A DNA stretch of 64,000 bases from Avena insularis (lineage: Eukaryota; Streptophyta; Magnoliopsida; Poales; Poaceae), in the NCBI GenBank assembly GCA_023614405.1, contig CM042694.1, positions 129,585,711 through 129,649,710 of the forward strand, in the 5' to 3' direction. Every line of letters begins with the position of its first letter. The first letter of the stretch is position 1. The position numbers and the translations under genes were made by a program. This document shows positions 10,581 through 20,925 of the stretch, in pieces. The notes beneath the pieces were generated by a model that was not told the DNA's origin, did no database searches, and was given only the letters and a program-made list of their open reading frames with translations.

Positions 10581-11242
10581 AACGGTGCATACTTATGGAA
10601 GAACACATTTTTATCTTGATATTTAAATGAGGGATCATCTTATAATGCTACTAAAACGCCAAACTAGCAATATAAGATGTGAACATCTAATGTGTAGAGT
10701 GGGATGATATGGTCCATGCATTTGATCTCTATCATATGCATCGTGGTATGATCTTTATCATTCCTTTGTGTGTAAGGCCAAGGTATATGGAACTTACACG
10801 TTAAGTGTGTTGTAAGAGTATCTACCATACATCTACTTACAACATTACCATATCAAGACACTAGCCCAGCAACAATCTAAACTAGACGCCTCTAATTTAT
10901 CCATTGTATGTTTTACGTGGCTTAGGGCTTTCAGAGATAGAACCGGTCTTACCTACGAACATGGAACCACAATGAGGATAACCAAGTTAATAGCAACTCG
11001 TTGTAAATAAGATATTGACTATAGTAGGAGAGATAGACACTCTCCAGCCACTTATGCAAAACTAGTTGCATGTAAGTAGTGGAACCGGTCTCATGTGCGA
11101 TGACATGTAAGGTTGGTCTGGGCCGCTTCATCCCACTATGCCACCAATATCCAAAATACATGAAATATGCAATAACATGATCATCATCGCCCACATATAA
11201 TCATATGTGTACTACCCGTGCAAAGCACCTATGCATAGATCA
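10581..11242 (-). other. Copia B untranslated leader (distal part)
   Basis: Parallels 58806-59601 of Copia F (shared blocks around 'aacggtgc', 'gagggatcatcttataatgct', 'cgcctctaattt', 'gatgacatgtaaggt'). Non-coding leader between PBS and the lost gag, antisense as printed. Confidence 0.75.
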
Positions 11243-11254
11243 GGCTCTGACACC
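11243..11254 (-). other. Primer-binding site of Copia B
   Basis: On the minus strand TGGTGTCAGAGCC, two bases after the LTR end. Near match to initiator tRNA-Met (usual TGGTATCAGAGC), one base off. Confidence 0.8.
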
Positions 11255-11256
11255 AC

Positions 11257-12969
11257 TGTTGGGTTCGCAGCATAGAAAACGAAAAATTTCCTACGATGAG
11301 AACTATACGCCAAGATCTATCTACTAGATATAGAGCAACGGGTGGATATACATCCATGGAGAACTTACCCTCGAAGACAACGAGTTTTTTTAATGAGTAG
11401 GAACTCGTGGATGATGTAGTCGTATGCTTGCCAATCTCAAGATTATGATGAAGTCCAGCAGGTTCGGCTCCAGCATGTCCATCAGATCCAGCTCCAGCAA
11501 GTCCAGCACCACCAAGTCCAGCACCGCAAAGCAGCGGTGCATCCGTGATCACACACACGTTCGGTACCCCGACAACCTCCGTCCCTCGCTTCAGCAAAGC
11601 AGCAGAAGCAGCAACTCCTTTCCAGATAAAGCCACCGGGAACATGTATCTCGCTAATCCGAGACCATGGGGAAATACTACTAGAGGGGGAGAGAGATCCT
11701 TCACGAGGAGGTGTGAGAAAGAAGGGGTGTGAGGGGGCCTTTTATAGGAGGAGGGGGATGCCCCTCCCCATGGCCGACGCCCAAGGGGTGACCCCTCACC
11801 TCCTCATTCATGTGGTGGTAACTCCCTCCACATAAATTTGCCCCTTCACATTCTCTTTTAAAGTCCCCACTTTAAATGCATTAAATTTCTCCAAATTTAA
11901 TGCTCTCTCATTTAATAAAACTCTTTTATTAATTTTATTCAGAATTTTGTTAATTACTTTAATTAACAAACATTCACATAAAACCCCCTGCAACATTTCA
12001 ATATTACATACAGAACCAATTTCAGCAATTTGACCCGAAACAGTTTTGGTGTCTATTAAAATAATTCTAGCGCTTTCTTAAATCTTTATCTGAAACATAT
12101 TTGCTCCAAATGGTGTCGGTATCTCTTAAGTGTGTCACCCTACGGTTCACGAATAATGCAGACATGATCGAGACCCCTCTTAGATCAATAATCAGAAGCG
12201 GGACCTGGAGATCCATATGGACTCCTACACATTCAACAATGATTTCTGTGATCGTGAGAACCTTTAACGCTAGTAACTAAATCCCTTTGTCTCATGATAT
12301 AATACATGTCCGAGATTCGATCATCGGTATCCAAATACCTAGTTTGATCTCGTTACCGACATGCACTCTTTTCTCGTTTCCCGTGATATAACATTCTAGT
12401 GATCTCATCACTTGCTTGCAAGCTATCTTAATGTGATATCACCGAGAGGGTCTAGAGTATATCTATCCGTCATCGGGATTGACAAATTCCACTCTTGATC
12501 CATGAGCCTCAACATAACACCTTCGTAGCACTGAACCCACCTTTATTGTCACCCTGTTATGGTGTGACGTTTGATGTTATCAAGATACTCTTCCGGTGTT
12601 ATCAATTAACATGATCTCATGGTCTAAGGACTAAGATTACTCCGTATGATATTATAGCAATATAAACACAATGACTTTGATCGTAATGCTATACTTCAGA
12701 TGAATGTTCATCACATCATTCCACCAATGTTGTGACCTCGTTATTAACAACATCCAATGTCCATGATCAGGAAACCTTGATCATATTGTTAATCAACGAG
12801 CTAGTTTATATGAGAGGCATTACTAGGAACTTTATATTTTGTTTATTAAACACACATGTATTAACGTTTCCAATTAATACAATTATAGCATGCAAAATAA
12901 ACATTTATCATAAAACATGGAATAAGATAATAACCACTTTATTATTGCCTCTCGGGCATATTCCCTTCA
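11257..12969 (-). repeat. Copia B 5' LTR, full length
   Basis: 1713 bases from minus-strand TGAAGGGAATATGCCC to GAACCCAACA. LTR length and the 'ATGCCCGAGAGGCAATAATAAA' opening are those of the BARE/WIS/Angela group. On the minus strand TATAAAAGGC at ~11737-11746 is a likely TATA box. Confidence 0.9.
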
Positions 12970-13041
12970 GACTCAAAGTTATGTGTCTTCATTGTAGATA
13001 TTATTCCATCGACTCCTGTTTGGAGGATTTCTTCTTTTTTT

Positions 13042-13068
13042 ATCGGGTGCGCGGCCAGCGCTCCCGAT
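13042..13068. other. 27-base hairpin module, copy 1
   Basis: ATCGGG-T-GCGC, loop ggcca, GCGC-T-CCCGAT: a near-perfect palindrome with one T:T mismatch. Followed by 'ggaagtagcccccgaagcta'. Confidence 0.6.
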
Positions 13069-13744
13069 GGAAGTAGCCCCCGAAGCTATGTTCGGGTGTT
13101 TGCACCAGAGCATAGGCTCAAGTCTTCTTCATACGAGAAATTTCTCGACTTAGGTGTTGTAGCTTTTCTTTTATGTCGACTCCGTAGGAGGACCTTTTCT
13201 GTCAAATAGGCAAACTGTAAGTTCAATAAGTTTGTCCTTAGGATTTTGGTATAACGAGTCTGGTGCATCCAACGGATCGGGAACCAGTTAATTGCTCTTG
13301 GGCAAAGACATCGTGAACCTACTTCAAATTCGAGTCCCCGGGCTCAAATTTGGTATTAGCTGGCATAATTCAGTTCATGTCGTTGAGGTCTCATCGAATA
13401 ATGAATCCCTGTGCTTTTATTTCGGGTACCCAATGCGTCCTTCAGGATTTTTCATCGTATTGTGGATATGGATAATTTACTGGTAGAGCGCATTCATGTG
13501 AGGTTACCAGGTCGCATAGGATAGATCCTGGGGTCTTACCTTCATGTCATGGACATGACATTCAGACGTATTATCGCGACTGACGCGGTCTGAGGATTTT
13601 TGAAATTTTTATCGACTCCGTAGGGGATTTTACTTTTTTATCAGGTGAATGAAGATGATCTTCATCCGAGGAGGTTCTCTAGTCGGGCCTTACTTGTAGA
13701 GGTGTAAGTTGTTTTCGCCGACTCCGTTGGAGGATACATTTTCT

Positions 13745-13771
13745 ATCGGGTGCGCAGTCAGCGCTCCCGAT
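13745..13771. other. 27-base hairpin module, copy 2
   Basis: Same stem as 13042-13068 with a different loop (agtca). Followed by 'aagagtagcccctgaggcta', so the whole module, not only the hairpin, is duplicated. A worn third copy is at ~3468-3490. Confidence 0.6.
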
Positions 13772-14879
13772 AAGAGTAGCCCCTGAGGCTACGTTCGAAT
13801 GATGGCATTCGAGCGTAGCCTTAGAGTTGTTTTTCATCCGAGAATTTTCCTGTGTAGATAAAATAGAGATCCTGAAAGAAGACATGTAGATTATGTAAAG
13901 TGTGTATATGTATCAGCCGAAAGTATAGTTTGTTATAATTTGAAATCTTGATATATTTTTGCCAATGGCTATGCCGGTTTCACCCCTCGTGATACCTTTT
14001 TGTTAGCCTGATGCCCGTTGGGCTGAATCAGCCACTCCGGTCAAAGCATGTTTTTGACATATTTCATGGCGGAGCCAAAGAATTTTTAAGTTTGCGCTGA
14101 GTAGCGAAGCCCCCGAGTATTGGAGTATGATTATGTAATAATTTTGTTCAACTCAGCCCCCAAGTATCGGGGTGTAATAGAGTAATGAGAAGTGGACTCG
14201 GTTAAGAGAACTTAGCTCTATTGATATCGGTTGCGCGAAGATGATCTTCATCCGAGAAATATGTCGACTTGGGCCTTGATGTTTATCGGGTGAGGATAGG
14301 CTCAGAAATCTTCTTTACCCGAGGAGGTACTCGATAGAATAGCTCGATATAGTTGACATTCTTATAAAAAACAGAGAGAATTATGAAGTACTTGCATCTT
14401 TTAAAGAATATTGATTTTCGATTTGTCATAACATTTTCTGGTGCCATTGGACTCGACACTTTTGCACCGTAACACGAGACCTTTTCGTACCTGACACCCT
14501 TAGTCTCAGTACCTTGCTGACCTGTCAGTTGGGCTGTAACTGGGTTGGATTTCAAAGATTCGACGCTCAGACAGAGTCAACTATTCGGAAATCACGTATG
14601 AGGTGCTCGAGTGCATGAAGTCGATGGCACTTAGGTTACTCGAAGAGAGCGCAATCCCCGAGTATCGAGTGCGATTAAAGAAAGAAAGAAATTAACTTGA
14701 AGTAGAGAACTTATCTTTATTGTAGTCAACGAGGTTGATGTGACCGGAGGGGCCGGAGCCGATGACGACAATGTGTCGCCGCATCCAAAGATTTATAGCT
14801 GGTTGCCGCAACTGAAGATTTTGCAGGGTGCCGCAAACGAAATTTTTGGCGGATCGTTGCAACCGAAGATTTTATTGGG

Positions 14880-14954
14880 TATCTAGTTAAGTATTTAGAT
14901 TAGATGCATCCGAATCTAGACAAAGTTGAGAACAATAATATAGACCGGAGGGAG
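14880..14954 (-). mobile_element. 3' half of a Stowaway-type MITE
   Basis: Ends in GACCGGAGGGAG followed by TA, the terminal repeat and target of Stowaway elements. The part before it ('gatgcatccgaatctagacaaa') resembles the inner half of common Triticeae Stowaways. The other terminus (CTCCCTCCG...) is not present to the left, so it is truncated. Confidence 0.6.
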
Positions 14955-14986
14955 TACGGTAATAGAGATTGAGTTCGGCTCCGCGG

Positions 14987-15150
14987 CAGGGCCGGCTCTA
15001 TGTTCTGCAGGGCCCTAGGCGAAGCAGACACGTAGGCCCCAAAGGCTATATATGTACCGCATATAAATATTTAGAGCTACAAGTGTCTACTTTTATTCGC
15101 AAAATATTAAGAGATAAAATCCAACCATACATTCTTAAATTGAATGGTAC
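14987..15150 (+). mobile_element. Possible hAT-like terminus
   Basis: CAGGGCCGGCTC followed by 'gcagggccctaggcgaa' resembles the 5' end of grass hAT-type elements, which often start CAGGGCCGGCCC. No matching right end or target duplication was found. Low confidence. Confidence 0.25.
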
Positions 15151-15313
15151 TGAAAGAGTATGAGTTTGACGGAATATGATGGATATATTATTGAGCCTCA
15201 TGGGCGAATATATATAGGCGTACAGGGATCAACTTGGAGTACAAGACGAGTTAGGCTAGAATCCTAACTATCCTAAACTATCACAATAATCGTGTATGTA
15301 TCATACTCTAACA
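15151..15313 (-). repeat. Element H 3' LTR
   Basis: 163 bases; ends are inverted (TGAAAGAGTATGA at one side, TCATACTCTAACA at the other). Followed by TCCCCTCG, which on the minus strand is the polypurine tract before the LTR. Confidence 0.65.
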
Positions 15314-16792
15314 TCCCCTCGTAGTCGTAGCGGTAGCGTCGTGAACAACCGGAACGTCACAGACGGTCAGACTAGATATAAATTGAAGTAGCATCCAGTA
15401 GACTGACATCCCCCGCAGTCGTAGCAGAAATGTCTTGGATGGTGTCGCGTCGCGGTAGCTTGAACTGTAGAGGAAACTGGTGATGCTCAAGCGAGGTGGT
15501 AGCCCTTGTGCCGATGTCGAGGGGCCGAGAGCGTGAGGCGCTGCCATGGTCGAGGTAGCCGTGCGATGGGAATGCATCAGGGACAAAGGCACTCCCGGTG
15601 TTTCCAGTACCAGGCGTGTGGGGGCAGGGACCATCATGAACTTGTCGCCATGTCAGAAAGACTAGTAGAGGAAGCCTCCGGAGAGATTGCGACGCGCAGA
15701 GCAGCGAAGGGAGAGATGCCGACGCTGTCTGCGGTTGTCGGAGTAGAGTAGCAGGTGGTGTAGTCGGGTATGAGGCGATGATGCTGGCGGTGAAGTTGTA
15801 GTGGATGAAGACGTAGAAGGCGGCGAAACCAGCAGTGACCTGGGTCAGTCATGCTGGATGCCTAGAGTGGCGATGGGATAGTCGACGGGACCTGCGACGA
15901 CGAGAGGGCACCCTGCAGGTTACCTTGTGAAACGCGGTGGCGGTGCTCGAAGTAGGCGAGGAAGACCCGGCGACATGACGAAGACCATGTGCAGACGGCG
16001 GCGATCCGCGCCATAGGAGATGGTGCGGTGAAATTCGAGGTCGTCGATGCACGAGGACGGCGAAGTAGACTGCGTGCAGCCATGCTACGACCCGAGGGGG
16101 CGGCATAGCTATAGGGCGCAAGTCGGTGCAGCAGCTGGGAGACCACCAGCGACGTACACGCCAAGGAAGGCACGTTGGAAGCCGATAGCGTGGTCCAAAG
16201 GTGGCGGCGCTGCGGCCTGATGGGGAGACACAGCGGAAGCCCGTAGCTCGATCGATGGTAGGCGCGTGCTCAGGGATGTGCTTGGCGTAGACAGGCGCGG
16301 AATCGATTGATCAGACCGACGGTGCATTGTATGCGCCATGGCGTGGACGACATGTAGATCGGATTTGATGGCGACGTTGTCGATGAAGTCTCGGACGATG
16401 ACGATGAAGAGGACCCGAGGGGGGCGCGATAGCCTTCCAAGGAAGGCGTAGCAGCCGTCCGTGCAGTGACGGCACCGTAAAACCTGACGAGCGCCGTAAA
16501 GGCGTAAGGCGCGATGGCGGAGGAAGGCGCACGGACGCGATGTAGATCCTCGATGCCGATGGTTGGAGTAGAGGCGTGGCAATGACGACGGCGGTGGGCG
16601 ACTCAATCCGATCTAAGATTGGTAAACCAAAAAGAAAGTCGATCAAGAGATCAGAGAAAAAGACTTACTGGGCAGCCGATCACGGATCAGCGGACGAACC
16701 CTGCATACGGGTTGCGTAGCCCCCGACGGAGATCATGGAGATCGATCTCCCTGGGGGTAGCGCGGTGGAAGATAGGGTTTGAGATCGATTTA
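15314..16792 (-). other. GC-rich interior of element H
   Basis: About 1.5 kb with frequent CG dinucleotides. Near the 5' (right) end the minus strand has a short ATG ORF and a CAG/GTAAGT-like donor (~16660-16670), suggesting a spliced leader. I see no protein domain. The interior could contain a captured host gene fragment, but nothing I recognise. Confidence 0.4.
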
Positions 16793-16803
16793 GGCTGATA
16801 CCA
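16793..16803 (-). other. Primer-binding site of element H
   Basis: Minus-strand TGGTATCAGCC directly after the LTR end; a variant of the initiator-Met PBS used by Copia elements. Confidence 0.6.
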
Positions 16804-16870
16804 TGAAAGAGTATGAGTTTGGCGGAATATGATGGATATATTATTGAGCCTCATGGGCGAGTATATATAT
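16804..16870 (-). repeat. Element H 5' LTR, truncated
   Basis: Matches the first 67 bases of 15151-15313, then breaks at 'gagtatatata', where Copia G sequence begins. Confidence 0.65.
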
Positions 16871-16973
16871 GCCCTAGAGACAAATAGTAATAAGGACTAT
16901 TATCATATTTCATAAAGTTTATGATTAAGTTTTATATCATGCTATAACTGTGTTGAGTGGAAACATCAATACA
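16871..16973 (+). repeat. Copia G 5' LTR, first part
   Basis: ATGCCCTAGAGACAAATAG... resembles the start of BARE LTRs. Ends with the duplication ataca (16969-16973) made by Gypsy C. Confidence 0.75.
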
Positions 16974-17681
16974 TGTTGGGGGGATACCCCCGGGTAGGGT
17001 CACGCCAGGGTATAAAGGCCGAGTTAGCCGAGGTTCGGCAAGGCCAAAGCGGATGCTGGCCGGGTCACCTCAAGGCAGGCCGAATCACGTGGTAACCCGG
17101 ACCAGGGGGCGTTCGCCTAACTAAGTCTCCACCGACTTAAGCAGTAAGTCAGAAATACATGTTTAACTTGTATGCAGGAACAGGTGTGGCCGGATCAACT
17201 ATGATCCGGGGCACATCTAGCTTCTAGGAGACGGAAGGAATCTCGCTGGTCAAAAGAAGCCTCGGTACGCACTGCCTGAGTGAAGCAGACAAGGGCAGGA
17301 CCACCGAGGCGTGGCCGACAAGGGTGACGATGCCCATGTCGGTGGCCGACAGGCGCCTTGAGGCTCACGTAGCCTCTGCATGTGTGACGCGAGGGAAAAG
17401 TAACCCGGTCGGCTTACTACTTTGGGAGATGGCATATTCTTAGGAATATGCCTCCACGTATGCCCTAAGTGGAGACCTAGCCCCCCCCTATATAAGGAGG
17501 GTTAGGGCTTCTGTAGAGGGGGTTCCAATTTTTCTAATTTGGCTAGGGTTTTAAGTGTGATCTGTGAGCGAGAGTAAGAGGGCTCCTTCTTCCTCCTCTC
17601 GCCAATACTGCTCTAGGAGCACTTGTAACCTTGGAGGCAAAGCAAATATAAACTTCTGTGTGGAGAATCACTTCACTATCC
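16974..17681 (+). repeat. Gypsy C 5' LTR, 3' end deleted
   Basis: Matches 30410-31096. The counterpart of 31097-31173 is absent: 'cactatcc' runs straight into internal sequence ('acttccacgcaac'). The deletion also removed the PBS and the probable gag start. Confidence 0.9.
17489..17496 (+). promoter_or_regulatory. TATA box in Gypsy C 5' LTR
   Basis: TATATAAG after a C-run and before 'gagggttagggcttc'; repeated at 30904-30911 in the 3' LTR. Confidence 0.6.
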
Positions 17682-20154
17682 ACTTCCACGCAACAGCCTC
17701 TTCGTCAAGCTGGGTGCACACAAGGTCTATGTTGTTGTGGACGTATCATGCATTCATCCGCGGCACGTCGTCGAGGCAAGGGAGCCACCCCTTAGCGTGG
17801 TTCACGGGGCGCATATCACTCGCTCCCCGGACCGTGCTGAAGTGATGATGACTGCGCCGGGTGCAGGCGCAAGTAAGGATCCGGCACCAGATCCGGAGGT
17901 AACACCTAAGGCACCGAGGAAAGGTAGAGGACCTCCATTAGAGAGGCCTGAGAATGTACTGAGAGAAGCTATGGATTGCTTGGCAAACCCGGTAGCAGCA
18001 GTGGTAGATCCGGCTCAGGCACAGGCCGAGCTAGAGGAAACTAGGCAGAAAATTCTAGAGGGAGCGAAAAAGATTGCTGCGGCTTAGCAGTCGTTGAACA
18101 TGACGCTGCGTGAGTACGCAAAGGCAAATAAAGTAGATGCTGTAAAAGTGAAGGGGAGAAATCTCATGAGTGAAATGAACAAAGAAGGTGATACTCGGAT
18201 TGAAGAGTCAGAAAACTGTTTGTCCGTGGGGCTGCCGAAGTACAATACCTCGGCGAAAAACCTCAGAGCAGCGGATACAGCTGCATCCGAGCTAGAGGGT
18301 CTGACGGGTGAAGCCCATCAGAGACAGCAAGATCGGGTCAATGAGTTGGTTCGGATCACGAACAGGCAAAATGAGGAACTGCTCAAGGCAAACCCGGAGA
18401 GAGCTGGGGCCTCCAGGATCGTTCATTCGGCGGTGGGTAACCCAGAGAAATCTGCTGGAGCCGCATCGTCTCCTCATGGTGGTCCAAGGAGAGAGGAGGT
18501 AGTAACCTCGGCCAGGAGAAACAAGCAGATTGTTCCGTATGACCCGACAAGGGCAGGAAAGGCAAAAGAGGTACAAAGAAACCACGATCAACGGAGTGTA
18601 AGCCGAGATGAAGCTGGCCGAGGTAACCGTGACCAAGGCAATGCCGGTCAAGGAAACGCTGTTAACGGCAATGCCGGACAGCGCAACTCTACAGGACAAC
18701 CGCAACAGCGAAATATACCAAGGAAAGAGCAGAATGCCGGCCGAGGTATGCAACAGAGAGATTCGCCACGAGAACGAGACCGGTACAACGATGGAGATTC
18801 AGAAATGGTAAATGCAGGATACCCAAGGCCGGACTATCATGTGATAGGGTCGAGATTAGGAAGCAGGGATTTGATGCCGGATGATGCCAGGTTGAAACTG
18901 GATCGACTGTATAGGTCGGAGCAGATTGAAAGTCAAGGTCCTCCGGGTCCTGCGTGTTTTGGACCCCGGATCATGAAAGAGCCACTAGTACCTAACTTCC
19001 AGTTACCCAGAGGCATGAAGACGTATGACGGCAGCACTAAGCCGGAGGATTGGTTGATAAACTATGCTACGGCTGTGAAAATTGCTACAGGCAACTTGAG
19101 GTGGGTTGTACGATACGTACCCTAGATGTTGGAGGGCCCGGCAAGGGTATGGCTGAACAATTTGCCACCCGGAAGCATTAACTGCTGGATAGATTTTGAA
19201 GAGATGTTCATCAACAATTTCTCGAGTACGTATCAGAGGCCGAATAGGCCACAGACACTAGCTATGTGCAAGCAAAGACCGAATGAGACGGACCGGGAGT
19301 TTTTAACCCGGTGGTGTACCGTGAGAAACTCATGTGAGGGCGTGATAGAATCACAGGCCATAGCGTGGTTTGCACAGGGATGCAGATATGCAAGCGAACT
19401 GTGGCAAAAGTTGCAAAGGAAGATGCCCACCACGTTGGCTGAGATGATCCGGATTGCTGATTCGTATGCTCTGGGAGATCCGACTCAACCTAGGCTTGTG
19501 TCAAACGAGTCAAACGATGAGTATTACCAGAGAGATGGAGCTGGATCATCCCGGAGGAATGACTACAGAGGAAAAAGAAGAGATGATAGACCGGATCATC
19601 GATACGGTTCGCAACAAGTTGCAGTTGTGAATCAAGATCAGCCCGGAGCAGGGGGCAGTCAACGCCAGAAAATTGGAGGGCAATGGACTCCGAGAATCGA
19701 TGGCAAGAAAAGTTGGACGCCAGAGCAAAAGAAACAGTGGAAAGAAAGGAAGGACCGTCCGAGGTACACCTATGAGTCGATGTTGGATTAGCCGTGTAAG
19801 TTTCACACGCCAAATCCGAGTAACCCAGCGGGTCATACAACGAGGCAGTGTGAGTGGATGCGCAAGATTGAACAAGGCGGTTTGGGGAATGCTCAGCCAC
19901 CCCGGAATGATCAACCTCGGCAGGAGTTACCCCGGAAGCAATTGCTCTCTGGAGAAAACACGCAACAGCTAATGTTGCCTCCCCCTCCGCCGAGGTATGA
20001 CAACAATGAGAGAAGGGATGCAGTGCATCAGGTGGAAAATCAGCACCAGCCGGATCAGAGGTACCCCAGAAATGAGGGGAGGAATGAGTACAGGGAGCAT
20101 CATCAGAGTTACTGTGTATTTACCACCGACGAAACAGATAGGAAAAGCTTGTAG
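17682..20154 (+). pseudogene. gag: Gypsy C gag, broken
   Basis: One reading frame throughout. Open pieces: 17737-18087, 18094-19125, 19126-19791 and 19858-20154. In-frame TAG stops lie at 18085, 19123, 19789 and 20152. The N-terminal third is charged and Gln/Asn/Arg-rich, with GN repeats (~18620-18700). The structural capsid region (retrotransposon gag family) begins near YDGSTKPEDW (19024) and runs through ARVWLNNLPPGSINCW and REFLTRW to ~19480, so the stop at 19123 falls inside it. A variant zinc knuckle, C-x2-H-x9-H-x4-C, is at ~19795-19855. The true start is lost with the LTR-end deletion. All four stops can be derived from CAG by a single C-to-T change. Confidence 0.85.
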
Positions 20155-20163
20155 CACCGACAT

Positions 20164-20925
20164 ATGGAGGTTAATGCGGTAATGCCAGCGGTGATGAGGT
20201 ACATGCCTTGGTCGGACCAAGAAATCACCTGGAACATCAAAGATCACCCCAAGCTTATGCCGAGTCCTGGTTCGTATGCGTTAGTGCTGGACCCGACATT
20301 CATTGGGCCCAGCATTAATGTAAGGTTCTCAAAGGTACTGATTGACAATGGCAGCAGTATTAACATCATGTATGCGGACACAATGCGCAAGTTGGGTATC
20401 TCGGAAAACATGTTGCAGGCCACGAGGATAACTTTCCATGGCATTGTGCCCGGCATTTCTTGTGAGCCAATACGCAAGGTCCAGGTTGACGTATTGTTCG
20501 GCATGAGAGATAACTGCCGAACTGAGAATCTGGAGTTTGAGGTGGTAAACTTGGAAAGTGCGTATCACGCATTACTCCAAAGACCAGCATTGAACAAGTT
20601 CATGGCAAGCTGCCACATCAGTTATCTGAAGATGAAGTTGCCCGGGCCAAATGGAGTGATTACCATTGCTGGAGATTTCCGGTGTTCCATTGAGTGTGCC
20701 TCAGCCGGGTCTAACCTAGCCGAGTCACTCGTGATTGCGCAAGAGAAAAGAAAAATCCAAGAGGTTGCGGCATTAGCTCAGTCCGCGCAGCAGTATATGC
20801 CGGTCTTAAGTAACCCGCATGGTAGCGTTTCGTTCCAAGCCGCAAAGGATACTAAGAAAGTGCCTGTTGATGATATGTTCCCAGAGCGCACCGTAACAAT
20901 TGGTGCCGGGTTGAATGATAAATAG
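20164..20925 (+). pseudogene. Gypsy C aspartic protease region
   Basis: Open for 253 codons in the same frame as gag. The retropepsin active site appears as LIDNGSSINIMY (~20338-20373); Tat elements commonly have D-x-G-S here. Downstream is the 'ALLQRPALNKFMA' segment (~20570-20610), equivalent to the flap/GRP region. It would release capsid and enzymes from the polyprotein. It ends at TAG 20923-20925, just before ESELVNFLRENRDIFAW, the start of the RT region; Gypsy D has a TAG at the same place. Confidence 0.8.

Larger units (their letters stand above)
3520..12969 (-). mobile_element. Copia B: internally deleted BARE/Angela-like retrotransposon, split by Athila A
   Basis: The element lies on the minus strand (minus-strand ends TGAAGGGAATATG... 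and ...GAACCCAACA). It is flanked by the 5-bp duplication gactc at 3515-3519 and 12970-12974. A full LTR (11257-12969), a Met-tRNA-like PBS and leader sequence are present. The other LTR is represented by only about 500 recognisable bases. No gag, protease, integrase or RT is left: after removing Athila A only about 3.7 kb remain. Leader sequence matches that of Copia F (58430-59601), placing B in the same group. A derivative by internal deletion, or a non-autonomous subfamily; the second LTR's loss favours deletion. Confidence 0.88.
12975..14879. repeat. Right part of the unassigned degenerate repeat
   Basis: Continues the sequence broken at 3514. It is built of loosely repeated modules: 'tcgactccgt-gga', a hairpin 'tatcgggtgcgc...gcgctcccgat', 'agtagccccyga', 'gagcatag'. 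No coding domain is recognisable in any frame. It resembles the non-coding spacer of large Triticeae Gypsy elements, but I cannot assign it. Confidence 0.45.
15151..16870 (-). mobile_element. Element H: small-LTR Copia-like element without coding capacity
   Basis: A 163-base LTR at the left (15151-15313) is repeated, truncated, at 16804-16870. On the minus strand the order is LTR, PBS (TGGTATCAGCC), GC-rich interior of ~1.5 kb, purine stretch CGAGGGGA, LTR (TGTTAGAGTATG...CTCTTTCA). The interior has reading frames on the minus strand, up to 165 codons, but none shows gag, protease, RT or integrase motifs. It may carry leader sequence or host-derived DNA. The right end is cut at a 'tatata' joint with Copia G, so no target duplication can be read. 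Confidence 0.65.

Noticed and set aside
11424..11732. Ser-rich 102-codon frame in the Copia B LTR
   Set aside because: Caused by the CAGCTCCAGCAAGTCCAG repeats of the LTR; also present, but disrupted, in the other LTR.
16109..16606. 165-codon minus-strand frame in element H as a host gene
   Set aside because: Arg/Ser/Pro-rich and in CG-rich DNA where long frames arise by chance; no motif, no clear start context.
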